Assembly (NCBI RefSeq): GCF_026967805.1
Contig: NZ_JAPVBG010000003.1
Span: 682,001-746,000, forward strand
Origin: Blastococcus sp. VKM Ac-2987
GTDB lineage: Bacteria > Actinomycetota > Actinomycetes > Mycobacteriales > Geodermatophilaceae
DNA: 64,000 nt
Direction: 5' to 3'
Of this stretch, positions 8,801-16,370 are shown piece by piece (position 1 is the first letter of the stretch; each line of letters begins with the position of its first letter). Made by a program: the position numbers and the translations under genes. The notes below the pieces were generated by a model, which searched no databases, was not told the DNA's origin, and was given only the letters and a program-made list of their open reading frames with translations.

Positions 8801-9151
8801 CTAGCTCTCGACGTCCATGCGATGGACCAGGTCCCCGTCGAAGGTGTAGACGTGGCGGACGTCGGAGCGGTCGAGGACGTAGCCCCCGGGGTCGCGGACC
8901 ACCTGCCGGACCGCGACCTCGACCGTGCCGTCCGCCCGCTCGGAGATGCGGGTCGGCTGCACGTGCGGGCGGATCTCGGCCCACTGGCGCTCCCAGTAGC
9001 CGCGGACGGCGTCGTGCCCGGCGACCCGGCCGCCCTGCCAGCCGTTGGGCCAGTCGACGTCCGGCGCCATGGCCGCCAGCACGGCGTCGATGTCGCGCGC
9101 GTTGAAGGCGGCGTAGAGCGCGCGGAGCAGGGTGTGGCGGTCCGCGGTCAT
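8801..9151 (-). CDS. SnoaL/NTF2-like domain protein
   Basis: The 116-residue protein has the alpha+beta cone-fold signature of the NTF2/SnoaL superfamily. The N-terminal helix pair LLRALYAAFNARDIDAVLAAMAPDVDWPNG is typical, followed by AGHDAVRGYWERQWAEI and the curved sheet (VEVAVRQVVRDPGGYVLDRSD, HVYTFDGDLVHRMDV). Members are small-ligand-binding proteins or isomerase/hydrolase-like enzymes; no specific activity can be assigned. The ATG start has AGGAGGG eight bases upstream. It is a single-gene unit. Confidence 0.75.
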   Translation of the reverse strand: MTADRHTLLRALYAAFNARDIDAVLAAMAPDVDWPNGWQGGRVAGHDAVRGYWERQWAEIRPHVQPTRISERADGTVEVAVRQVVRDPGGYVLDRSDVRHVYTFDGDLVHRMDVES

Positions 9152-9306
9152 GGACGTCTGCCCTCCTGGGACGGTGTCGTGGCCCGATGGTGCACCGGCG
9201 AGCGGTGTCCCCGGCGGCCGGACGCTTCAGCGGACGAGGCATGGTGGGGCGATTCGGAGCAGCGACGGCCGAGCAGCAGGTGACCGGGCACGAGGAGGGA
9301 ACGACC

Positions 9307-9648
9307 GTGGCGAGGACGACGAGGACCGATGATGCGGCGAAGCTGCTCGAGAAGATCGCTGCCTGGCCCGAGGAGCAGCGGGCGGTCGGCGAGCGGCTGC
9401 ACGCGCTGGTCGTGGCCGCCGTCCTCGAACTGCGGCCCAGGCTCTACTACGGCCAGCCGGGGTACGCCCGCGGCGGCCCGGTCCTGGTCTTCTTCCGGAA
9501 CGACGACGGGCTGATCTCGTTCGGGCTCACAGAGAAGGCGAACCGGTCGGCGACCGACCCCCTCGTGGAGTCCGCCTGGTTCGTCAACGCGCTGGACGCC
9601 GCTGCGGAGCGGCGGCTCACCGCCGTCGTCCGGACGGCCGCGGGCTGA
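9307..9648 (+). CDS. DUF1801/YdhG-like protein
   Basis: The 113-residue protein resembles the DUF1801 (YdhG/YjbR-like) fold. It has a helical N-terminus (DAAKLLEKIAAWPEEQRAVGERLHALVV), then PRLYYGQPGYARGGPVLVFFRND and LISFGLTEKAN. These proteins are small intracellular alpha/beta domains related to frataxin-like folds, mostly of unknown function. GTG 9307 is chosen because GAGGAGGGA lies about 7 bases upstream; the frame is open earlier, but that stretch lacks family similarity. A perfect hairpin terminator follows the stop. Confidence 0.7.
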   Translation: MARTTRTDDAAKLLEKIAAWPEEQRAVGERLHALVVAAVLELRPRLYYGQPGYARGGPVLVFFRNDDGLISFGLTEKANRSATDPLVESAWFVNALDAAAERRLTAVVRTAAG

Positions 9649-9656
9649 CCCGTCCG

Positions 9657-9694
9657 CCCGAGGGCCGGGCACCTGCGGGTGCCCGGCCCTCGGG
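9657..9694 (+). terminator. Hairpin terminator after the DUF1801-like gene
   Basis: A perfect 17-bp inverted repeat (9657-9673 with 9678-9694) and loop TGCG begin 9 bases after the stop codon. A T followed by five C residues comes next instead of a U-tract. Confidence 0.8.
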
Positions 9695-9878
9695 TCCCCC
9701 GGCGGCGCCGTCCTCCTACCACGCCGGACAACCGTGCGTGGGGTTCGCCGGCCCCACCTTCGTCCGGCGTCGGACGAGAGGCGACATGGCGGGATTCCGG
9801 GGGGCCCGTGCGGTTCCCCGGCGCCACGGTGGTGCCGGGAGGAGGAGACGCGGACGTAGGCGGGGAGGACTGGGGGAG

Positions 9879-10541
9879 TCAGGCGAGGACGCCGGTGAAC
9901 CACAGCGCCCAGGCGAGGAGGCCGAGGGTGAGGACGGCGTTCACCGTGCGCCGCCGCCAGGCGGCCGGCTGGAGGGCGGCGAGCGCGGCGACCAGCAGGA
10001 GCTCGGCGGCGACGGTGACCGGGCCGAGCACTCCCGGCGCGTGCCGGGCCGGGGCGATCTCGCCGGCCATGGCGACCGGACCAGGGGTGCTGATCGCCAC
10101 GCCGTCGGAGAGGTCCACCCCGGTCACGGGGTCGATTCCCGGCAGGTGCGCCGCCTCGCCGTGCCCGCCCCCGTGCCCGCCGTCGGACACCGCGAAGGCG
10201 TCGAAGGCGCTGGTCGTGTGGGCGACGAGGTAGAGCCCGACCAGCGCCACGGTGCCGGCCAGGGCGAGGGTGACGACGCGCGGTCCCGGTCGCAGACCCG
10301 ACCAGCTGCTCAGGAGCAGCCAGGCCGCAAGGCCCAGCTGCGCCAGCCCCACCAGCAGGAAGAACCCGACCGCCAGCTCGCCGGCCTCGAGGTGGTCCAC
10401 CCCGACGACGAGGTGCAGCCCGCCGGCCGCGCCGGCCCCGAGCGCGCCCGCTCCGAGCCACCGGGCGACGGAGCGGTCGCGGCCCGGCGCGGTCGTGGTG
10501 CGGACCGGCGCCGGCTCCGCGGTCGTCGTCGGCGCGCTCAC
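9879..10541 (-). CDS. Integral membrane protein coupled to the multicopper oxidase
   Basis: The 220-residue protein has a Thr/Pro-rich N-terminal tail, then about five transmembrane segments (LGAGALGAGAAGGLHLVVG, AVGFFLLVGLAQLGLAAWLLL, VVTLALAGTVALVGLYLV, VTVAAELLLVAALAAL, LTLGLLAWALWFTGVLA). Between segments three and four is a loop rich in Gly and His (GGHGGGHGEAAH). I do not recognise a named family. Its GTG start overlaps the oxidase stop by four bases (GTGA), so translation is coupled. The His-rich loop could bind copper, and the protein might anchor or feed the oxidase; that is inference from position and composition. Confidence 0.7.
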   Translation of the reverse strand: MSAPTTTAEPAPVRTTTAPGRDRSVARWLGAGALGAGAAGGLHLVVGVDHLEAGELAVGFFLLVGLAQLGLAAWLLLSSWSGLRPGPRVVTLALAGTVALVGLYLVAHTTSAFDAFAVSDGGHGGGHGEAAHLPGIDPVTGVDLSDGVAISTPGPVAMAGEIAPARHAPGVLGPVTVAAELLLVAALAALQPAAWRRRTVNAVLTLGLLAWALWFTGVLA

Positions 10542-12541
10542 GGTGCGCTCGTCGGGGTCGGCGTGGCGCTGGTGGTCGTGGCGGTGGTGGTCGTGGCCGT
10601 GCTGGTGGCCGCCGCCTCCGAGGTGGGGGCGGCGCTGGTGGTCGCGGCCTCCGAGGTCGGGGTGCTGGTGGTCGTGGTCTCCGACGCCGGCGCCGTGGTC
10701 GTGGCCTCGGCGGTCGCCGTGCTCTCCGGCTCCGTCGTGCTCGTCGGCTCGGTGACGGCGGGCTCCGGGGCCGCCGGCTCCTGCGGGACCAGCGGGGGCG
10801 CGGGCAGCGGCTTGGGGGGATCGCTGTTGATCGAGTCGCAGTCGATGTCGTGATGACCCACCTGGTACTGGAACATCATGTCGTGGTCCTCGTGCGACAG
10901 GTTGTGGCAGTGGATCATGTAGCGGCCGTCCTCGTGCTCGAACCGCATGAGCAGCCGGACGGTCTCCTCCTCGCCCACGTAGACGACGTCCTTGGGGCCG
11001 CGCTCCTCGGGCCGCGGCGGCTGGCTGACGCCGGCCACCGTGCGGCTGAGCACCTTGAAGTCGATCAGGTGGATGTGCAGCGGGTGGAACCAGCCGCTCG
11101 AGGTGTTCTCGACGTCCCAGATCTCGATGGCGTCGCGCGGGACGGTGGCGAAGACCCGCTCGTAGTTCGACCTGACGACGTCGTCCCACGTCGTGTCGTT
11201 GATCTTCCACAGCCCGTTGCTCCGGTGCAGCTCCATCCTGCGGACCGCCGACCGGTCGGCGGCCTTGAGCGTCATCACCGGGTGCGCAGCCCCCACCGAG
11301 TTCGGGGACAGGTTGCCGTCGAAGCTGGTGACCCCGCGGCCGACCTCGAACTGCATTACCTTGCCGGTGTGGTCGAAGTCCCGGGCGTTCTTGACGCCGT
11401 CGTTGAGCAGCTGGACCTTGGTGCCCTTGAGGTCCTTGAAGTCGAGGATGAACTCGAGGCGCTCGGCCATGCCGATGGTGAACTCGGTGACGGTCTGGGC
11501 GGCCTGCATGAAGCCGCCGTCGGTCGCGATCACCTTGAACGGCATGCCGTTGCTCATCCGCAGCTTGTAGCCGCGCGCCAGTGAGCCGTTGAGCATCCGG
11601 AACCGGTACTTGCGCGGCTCGACCTTCATGTTCGGCCACGGCACGCCGTTCACCAGGATCACGTCGCCGTAGAGACCCGACTCGTTGTCGTCGTCGAACA
11701 TCAGCTGGCCGGTCGAGGTGAACATGACGTCGCTGAGGATCAGCGGGAACTCGTACTGCGGCTTGCCGTCGGCGGCCTTCTGCCGGTCCCAGCGCGGGAT
11801 GCCCAGGCCGATCTCCAGCTCCTCGTCGACGACGTGGTACTGCGCGGCCAGGCCCATGTACACGTTCTGCGCGGTGTGGTGCACGCCGTGGTCGTGGTAC
11901 CAGAGGGTCCGCGGTGAGCAGCTGTTCGGGTACTGGTAGTTCTTCCACTCGCCCGGGTGGGTCAGGTCGCCGGCGTAGCCGTCGAACTGCGGCTTGGACG
12001 GCGAACCGTGCAGGTGGGTCGACGTCCACGGGATGTAGCCCAGCGTGGGGTGGCGCTTGGGCAGCTCGTTGAGCACCTGCATGACGGTGCGCCGGGGGAT
12101 CTTCCGGCCCGGGTTGTCGGGGTCGGGCTGCAGGTAGGTGCGGATCGTCGGTCCGGGGACGGACTTGTTGTAGCCCCACATCTTCGTCCAGAGGCCGGGG
12201 ACGATCTGCACCTGCACGTTGGTCTGCGTGACGCGGTAGTAGTCGGTGCCCAGGTACTCCGAGCCCAGGATCGGCTCGCCGGGGTAGTGGGCGTTCCCCG
12301 GCACGGGCACGTAGTCGTCCGGCACGTGCCCGAAGACGTTGCTGCGCACGTCGTCCCGGACGGTCGGCGTCAGCACGGGAGGCGCCTTGAAGGCGGCCGC
12401 GTACGGCGTGGGCAACCGGCTCTCGTCGAGGTCGGATGCCGACGCCGCGGACACCACGCCCTGGAGGGGCAGGGCGAGTGCGGCGGTGCCCGCCGCAGAC
12501 AGCTTCAGCACGTCACGTCGGTTCAGGCTGGGCGTTTCCAT
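10538..12541 (-). CDS. Tat-exported multicopper oxidase with low-complexity C-terminal tail
   Basis: The 667-residue protein begins with a twin-arginine signal (LNRRDVLKLSAAGTAALALPL). All four copper-ligand blocks of the CotA/bilirubin-oxidase type are present: STHLHG, WYHDHGVHH, HPLHIHLIDF and HCHNLSHEDHDMM, supplying the type 1, 2 and 3 copper ligands. It should oxidise phenols, metal ions or similar donors with O2 outside the membrane. After the last copper motif, about 100 extra residues are almost pure Thr/Ser/Ala/Pro/Glu, probably a wall-spanning or glycosylated stalk. The ATG has GAGGAG at good spacing, preceded by a small hairpin. The stop overlaps the start of the membrane-protein gene. 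Confidence 0.9.
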   Translation of the reverse strand: METPSLNRRDVLKLSAAGTAALALPLQGVVSAASASDLDESRLPTPYAAAFKAPPVLTPTVRDDVRSNVFGHVPDDYVPVPGNAHYPGEPILGSEYLGTDYYRVTQTNVQVQIVPGLWTKMWGYNKSVPGPTIRTYLQPDPDNPGRKIPRRTVMQVLNELPKRHPTLGYIPWTSTHLHGSPSKPQFDGYAGDLTHPGEWKNYQYPNSCSPRTLWYHDHGVHHTAQNVYMGLAAQYHVVDEELEIGLGIPRWDRQKAADGKPQYEFPLILSDVMFTSTGQLMFDDDNESGLYGDVILVNGVPWPNMKVEPRKYRFRMLNGSLARGYKLRMSNGMPFKVIATDGGFMQAAQTVTEFTIGMAERLEFILDFKDLKGTKVQLLNDGVKNARDFDHTGKVMQFEVGRGVTSFDGNLSPNSVGAAHPVMTLKAADRSAVRRMELHRSNGLWKINDTTWDDVVRSNYERVFATVPRDAIEIWDVENTSSGWFHPLHIHLIDFKVLSRTVAGVSQPPRPEERGPKDVVYVGEEETVRLLMRFEHEDGRYMIHCHNLSHEDHDMMFQYQVGHHDIDCDSINSDPPKPLPAPPLVPQEPAAPEPAVTEPTSTTEPESTATAEATTTAPASETTTTSTPTSEAATTSAAPTSEAAATSTATTTTATTTSATPTPTSAP
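10545..10750 (-). repeat. Degenerate coding repeat for the Thr/Ser/Ala-rich tail
   Basis: The DNA encoding the oxidase tail is built from imperfect repeats of a short unit reading, on the plus strand, around GCTGGTGGTCGTGG. In protein it gives repeats such as TSEAATTS, TSEAAATS and TTTTATTTS. Such tracts are prone to slippage, so tail length may vary between strains. Confidence 0.6.
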
Positions 12542-13058
12542 CGGTACAGCTCCTCGGCAAGTCCCCTTGTGGCAGGGGAAATGCTTCTGGTTCCGCCACA
12601 CGCGCCACAGCCGCACCGAGGGGGTGGGGAACTCCCACCATTTGGGGGGTGCATTACGCGACACGCATTCGGAATGACTGGGTGCGAGCGAGCCATTTCC
12701 CTGCGTTCCCGATCCGCGCGCATCCGGGGCTGACCTGCGCCATCGCCCGGTCCGGCGGCGTCGCCGCGCCGGGCCCGCGCAGCTGCGGGAACCGCTGCGG
12801 CGTTCCTGACTTTCGGTCAGGACGGTCGGACAACGGGTGACGCAACGGTATTGATCGGTGGTGGTGGAATGGCGAGAGGAATGGCTCGGCGCAGCGGCTG
12901 CGACGTCGCCGTCGCCGTGCGTCCCGGGACGTGGCAGGGCGTGCGCAGGGGTGGCCGGAGGCACGCTGCTGGGGGCGCCGCTACCCGGCACCGGGCACCG
13001 GGCAGCGGCGTGCGGGGTCCCGCCGGGGCCGCGGGACCGGGGCGGCGGACCGGCGGGG
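12542..13058. promoter_or_regulatory. Regulatory region upstream of the multicopper oxidase; no gene
   Basis: No credible coding sequence was found in these 517 bases. Three elements are visible. The first is an inverted repeat TCCCCT-N6-AGGGGA at 12562-12579, a few bases upstream of the oxidase ribosome binding site. The second is CCC-N7-GGGGGG at 12634-12649, with an AT-rich centre, about 95 bases before the oxidase start and similar to elements upstream of two other minus-strand genes. The third is a TCCTGAC-N5-GTCAGGA palindrome at 12804-12822, which could be a repressor operator. The part next to 13058 holds GC-rich inverted repeats that may end the upstream operon. Confidence 0.5.
12804..12822. 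promoter_or_regulatory. Palindrome TCCTGAC-N5-GTCAGGA
   Basis: Perfect 7-bp arms surround the centre TTTCG. The size and symmetry fit a dimeric HTH repressor operator, but a short hairpin ending the exopolysaccharide operon is also possible. No cognate regulator gene is adjacent. Confidence 0.4.
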
Positions 13059-14651
13059 TCAGGCGCCGAGGTTGCCGATCAGGACGGTGTCGCCGGCGCG
13101 GTCGGTGACCGGCTCGGTGTGGTCGAGCCCGGTGAAGTCGTTGCCCTCGATGGCGACCCCGCTCGACGTGGGCGACACCCGGATCGCCCGCGCGGTGGAG
13201 GCCCCCGCGGCCTGCTCGAAGGTCGAGCCGGCCACCCGGGCCCCGGAGACGCCGAGGAGGTCGACCGCCCACAGGCTCTCCAGACCGGTGAAGCGGCAGT
13301 TCTCCACCGACAGCGCCGTCACCTCGGTGACCGGGCCGACCACGAGCAGCCGCTTGCCGGGGGCGCCGACGAACGTGCAGTCGGAGAAGCGCGGCCGGTC
13401 GGTGCCGTCCACCACGACGGTCGTCGGTGCCGCCCCCGACGGGGCGGTGAACGTGCACCCGTCGAAGGTCAGGCCGCTGATGTTCGGGCCGCCGACCCGC
13501 AGCGGGCTGTTCACGGCGGCGAGGACGTCGGTGCGGGTGAACGTCACGTCGCGGATCGCGCCCTGGGACGCCGCATCGGTCTGCACCCGGATCTCCTGGG
13601 TGGACGCGTCCTCGGCACCGGACATGTCGACGGTGCAGTCGGTGAAGGTGACCCGCTCGATGGCGCCGCGGCTGTGGGTGTTCTTGACGACGATGCCCCG
13701 GTTGGCGGCCGAGCCGTGGCAGTCGCGGAACGAGCAGTCCGACACCGACGCGTCCATGTCGGTCGTCCCGGGCTCGCCACCGGTGAACTCGAGCAGCGCG
13801 ACCATGAACCGGCTCACCGAGCTCGCCCCGGTGCACCCGTCGAAGCTGCCGCGGACGATGCTGCGGTTGTAGAGCGAGGGCTCGGCCTCCGGGTTGCCGA
13901 TCGGCACGAACTGGTAGCAGTCGTCCCCGGACTCGACGTGGCACCCGGTGCCGAGGAAGTCGGCACCACCGAACACCCGGATCCCGCCCGTGCCGGTCTC
14001 CTGCGCGCTGTTCCGGACGGTGACCTGGTGGATGCGGCCGCGGTCGCCGCTGTACATGATCGCCTGACCGCCGGCGTAGGTGTCGATGGTGAAGTCGCTC
14101 AGCAGCACGTCGTGGCCGTAGAGCCCGATCACCACCCCGGTCCGGGTGTGGTCCCGGGCGCCGATCGTCCCGGTCCCGGTGATCCGCACCCCGCTCGACG
14201 GCACGGCCAGGTCGGCGTTGCGGAGGAAGGCGTCCTGCAGGCCGACGGGCGCCGCCCAGTCCTTCAGCAGCAGCGACCCCCGTGCGAGGTGCAGCTGCGC
14301 GCCCGGGGGCACGGAGAGGCCGGCCGTGCAGCGGTACACCCCGCGGGGCACCACGCCGACGACCCCACGGCGGGCGCTGGCGTCGATCAGCCGCTGCACC
14401 GCCCTCGTGTCGTCGTCCCGGCCGTTGCCCTCCGCGCCGAAGTCGCGCAGGTCCAGTACGTCGTCGTCGTCGCCGCGCAGGGCCAGCGGCGTGGCACCGG
14501 CCGGCGGGGAGGTGGACGAGGAGAGCCCGGCGAGCACCGGGGCGGTGAGTCCGGCGCCGCCGAGCAGCAGGAGCCCGCGCCGGCTCAGCGACGGGCCGGC
14601 CGGCCGCTCGCGGCCGGCGGTGGAGCCGGTGTCGGTGTCGTGCTCGCGCAT
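13059..14651 (-). CDS. Secreted right-handed beta-helix (pectate-lyase-like) protein
   Basis: The 530-residue protein has a Tat-type leader (SLSRRGLLLLGGAGLTAPVLAG). It then has LDLRDFGAEGNGRDDDTRAVQRLID, the entry motif of polygalacturonase/tail-spike-like beta-helix proteins. The rest is a series of parallel-beta coils with repeated patterns such as VTFTDCTVD, LTFDGCTF, RFSDCTFVG and LSVENCRFTG. Related proteins in capsule loci are polysaccharide lyases, hydrolases, epimerases or matrix-binding proteins; catalytic residues cannot be picked out with confidence. It is the last gene of an operon with the sugar-phosphate transferase 59 bases upstream, so it most likely acts on the polymer made by this locus. 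Confidence 0.75.
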   Translation of the reverse strand: MREHDTDTGSTAGRERPAGPSLSRRGLLLLGGAGLTAPVLAGLSSSTSPPAGATPLALRGDDDDVLDLRDFGAEGNGRDDDTRAVQRLIDASARRGVVGVVPRGVYRCTAGLSVPPGAQLHLARGSLLLKDWAAPVGLQDAFLRNADLAVPSSGVRITGTGTIGARDHTRTGVVIGLYGHDVLLSDFTIDTYAGGQAIMYSGDRGRIHQVTVRNSAQETGTGGIRVFGGADFLGTGCHVESGDDCYQFVPIGNPEAEPSLYNRSIVRGSFDGCTGASSVSRFMVALLEFTGGEPGTTDMDASVSDCSFRDCHGSAANRGIVVKNTHSRGAIERVTFTDCTVDMSGAEDASTQEIRVQTDAASQGAIRDVTFTRTDVLAAVNSPLRVGGPNISGLTFDGCTFTAPSGAAPTTVVVDGTDRPRFSDCTFVGAPGKRLLVVGPVTEVTALSVENCRFTGLESLWAVDLLGVSGARVAGSTFEQAAGASTARAIRVSPTSSGVAIEGNDFTGLDHTEPVTDRAGDTVLIGNLGA

Positions 14652-14676
14652 GGGTTTTCTCGTCTCGGGACGCCTC

Positions 14677-14694
14677 CACCGGCCGCGGCCGGTG
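14677..14694. repeat. Perfect 18-bp palindrome between sugar transferase and beta-helix genes
   Basis: CACCGGCCG and its exact reverse complement abut in the 59-base gap between the two genes. In RNA it could form a small hairpin that modulates expression of the downstream gene, or it may be a protein-binding site. Confidence 0.4.
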
Positions 14695-14710
14695 AAGGCA
14701 CAGGGGTGGG

Positions 14711-16228
14711 TCAACTGCTGGTCACCGTGCGGACGGCCGTGTGGAGAGCCTGCCGCTGCACGGCGGCGGTGGTACGGATCAGGATGACGACGTCGCGCCA
14801 GAGCGACCACTGCTCGATGTACGCGTTGTCGAACCGGGCCCGCTCCTCGATGGAGGTGTCCCCGCGCAGGCCGTGGATCTGGGCCCAGCCGGTGAGGCCG
14901 ACGGCCAGCCGGTGGCGGTCGCGGTAGCCGTGCACCGAATCGGCGAACTGGGCGGCGTAGGTGCACTCCTCCGGCCGCGGGCCGACGAGGGACATGTCGC
15001 CGCGCAGGATGTTCCACAGCTGGGGCAGCTCGTCGAGGCTGGTCCGCCGCAGCACGTTCCCGAGGCGCGTCTGCCGCTGCTCGACGTCGACCTGCCGGGC
15101 GTGCATGGTCGTCCGCGTCGAGCCGCTCGTCCGGGGCCCGTCGGCCGGCTGCTGCGCCGCGGGCACCCGCAGGGTGCGGAACTTGAGGATCTCGATCCGC
15201 GCGTCGCCGTGCCCGGTGCGCGGCTGCCGGAACAGGACCGGGCCGGGGCTGCTGATCCGCACCGCCGCGGCGAGCAGCGCCATGACCGGCGAGAGCAGGG
15301 TGAGCGCCACCCCCGAGACGGCGACGTCGATCACCCGCTTCACCCGCCGGGCGCCCCGGCGCAGCGCGGCCCGGCGCACCCGGTGCAGCGGGATGCCCCA
15401 CAGGTCCTCGATGTCCGGGCCGCCCGGGGACATGCCGACGTCGAAGAACCGCGGGACGACGTAGACCTCGACGTCGCGCAGCGCCGCGCTGCGCACCAGG
15501 TCCACGAGCTCGGCCTCGCGGGTGGGGCCGTAGGCGACGACGACCTTGCGCACGCCGTAGGTGTCGAGGACCAGGTCCAGGTCCTCCAGGTGGCCCAGCG
15601 GCTCGCGCTCGTCGAGCGGGCTGCCGTCGGTGAGGAACCCGACGCCGCGGAGGCCGAACTCGGGGTGCTCCTGCATCGTGGCCAGCAGCTGCATCCCCAG
15701 CCGGCCACCCCCGACGACCAGGGTGAGCTCCTCGACGACCCGGTGCCGCCGCGCGCTGCGGACGGCCGCGTAGCCGAGGCCGCGGCCGATCACGACGCAC
15801 GGCACGGCCCATGCCGCGTGCAGCGCCAGGTCACCTGCCGCCGAAGAGGCGAAGGGTGCGACCAGGAGCAGCGCCACGCCCACGCGGGGGAGGAGCCGGG
15901 GGGCCTCGTCGAGGGCGGAGAGGGTGATCCGCGGGCGGTGGGCGCCCGAGCACGCCAGCACGAGGAGGGCGACGACGACGAACGCGGCACCGGCGCGGAC
16001 CGCCCCGCCCGGCCAGGCCATCGGCAGCGCCAGCGCGACGGCGTCCAGGACGAGCAGCCCGGCGCGGACCACGGGTGCGGAGTCGCGGACCTCGCGCTCG
16101 GGCAGGTGCAGATCGGCGGCCGAACCGAGGGCGTCGGGATCCGACGCGGGGCGGACATCGGCGAGGATCCGCCTGAGCGGCTCCGGACGCCGGCTGGTCC
16201 GGCCCTGCTCGTACGACACCTCGGTCAT
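14711..16228 (-). CDS. Exopolysaccharide-initiating sugar-phosphate transferase (polyprenyl glycosylphosphotransferase)
   Basis: The 505-residue protein has the WbaP/CpsE layout. There are four or five N-terminal membrane helices (residues 50-150), a nucleotide-binding-like middle domain (TLVVGGGRLGMQLL), one more helix (about 320), and the C-terminal catalytic bacterial-sugar-transferase domain. That domain holds KRVIDVAVSGVAL, GPVLFRQPRTG, KFRTL, RRTSLDELPQLWNILRGDMSLVGPRP and GLTGWAQIHGLRGDT. It transfers a sugar-1-phosphate to undecaprenyl phosphate, starting repeat-unit synthesis on the cytoplasmic face. The KFRTL segment replaces the usual KFRSM. It is divergent from a sulfotransferase gene and heads the operon with the beta-helix gene. 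Confidence 0.9.
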   Translation of the reverse strand: MTEVSYEQGRTSRRPEPLRRILADVRPASDPDALGSAADLHLPEREVRDSAPVVRAGLLVLDAVALALPMAWPGGAVRAGAAFVVVALLVLACSGAHRPRITLSALDEAPRLLPRVGVALLLVAPFASSAAGDLALHAAWAVPCVVIGRGLGYAAVRSARRHRVVEELTLVVGGGRLGMQLLATMQEHPEFGLRGVGFLTDGSPLDEREPLGHLEDLDLVLDTYGVRKVVVAYGPTREAELVDLVRSAALRDVEVYVVPRFFDVGMSPGGPDIEDLWGIPLHRVRRAALRRGARRVKRVIDVAVSGVALTLLSPVMALLAAAVRISSPGPVLFRQPRTGHGDARIEILKFRTLRVPAAQQPADGPRTSGSTRTTMHARQVDVEQRQTRLGNVLRRTSLDELPQLWNILRGDMSLVGPRPEECTYAAQFADSVHGYRDRHRLAVGLTGWAQIHGLRGDTSIEERARFDNAYIEQWSLWRDVVILIRTTAAVQRQALHTAVRTVTSS

Positions 16229-16308
16229 CCGGCTCCTGTCTCCGTGGTCTGCTGACAGGGTCCGGACTTGCCGGGGCCGGGGACACCGCCACCCGTGGGT
16301 GCGCCGGC

Positions 16309-16323
16309 CCCCCAAATCAGGGG
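16309..16323. promoter_or_regulatory. CCCC-N7-GGGG element between sugar transferase and sulfotransferase genes
   Basis: A C-run and a G-run flank an AT-rich centre (CAAATCA). The element lies about 80 bases upstream of the sugar-transferase start and just upstream of the divergent sulfotransferase. Similar elements lie at comparable distances before the multicopper oxidase and haem peroxidase genes, so a shared regulator is possible. Confidence 0.4.
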
Positions 16324-16357
16324 GTCGCACGCCGGCCGCCGCCGGGGCCGGCGCCGG

Positions 16358-16363
16358 TAGCAT
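16358..16363 (+). promoter_or_regulatory. -10 element TAGCAT of a leaderless sulfotransferase gene
   Basis: TAGCAT is followed by exactly seven bases and then the GTG start at 16371. That is the spacing expected when transcription begins on the first base of the start codon, and no Shine-Dalgarno is present. Confidence 0.6.
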
Positions 16364-16370
16364 CCCGCCG

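Noticed and set aside
10545-10750. Regular GGTGGTCGTGG repeats as a non-coding tandem array
   Set aside because: They lie in frame in the multicopper oxidase and encode its Thr/Ser/Ala-rich tail.
12851-13108. Plus-strand ORF between the multicopper oxidase and beta-helix genes
   Set aside because: Gly/Arg repeats only, no ribosome binding site, and it runs into the 3' end of the beta-helix gene.
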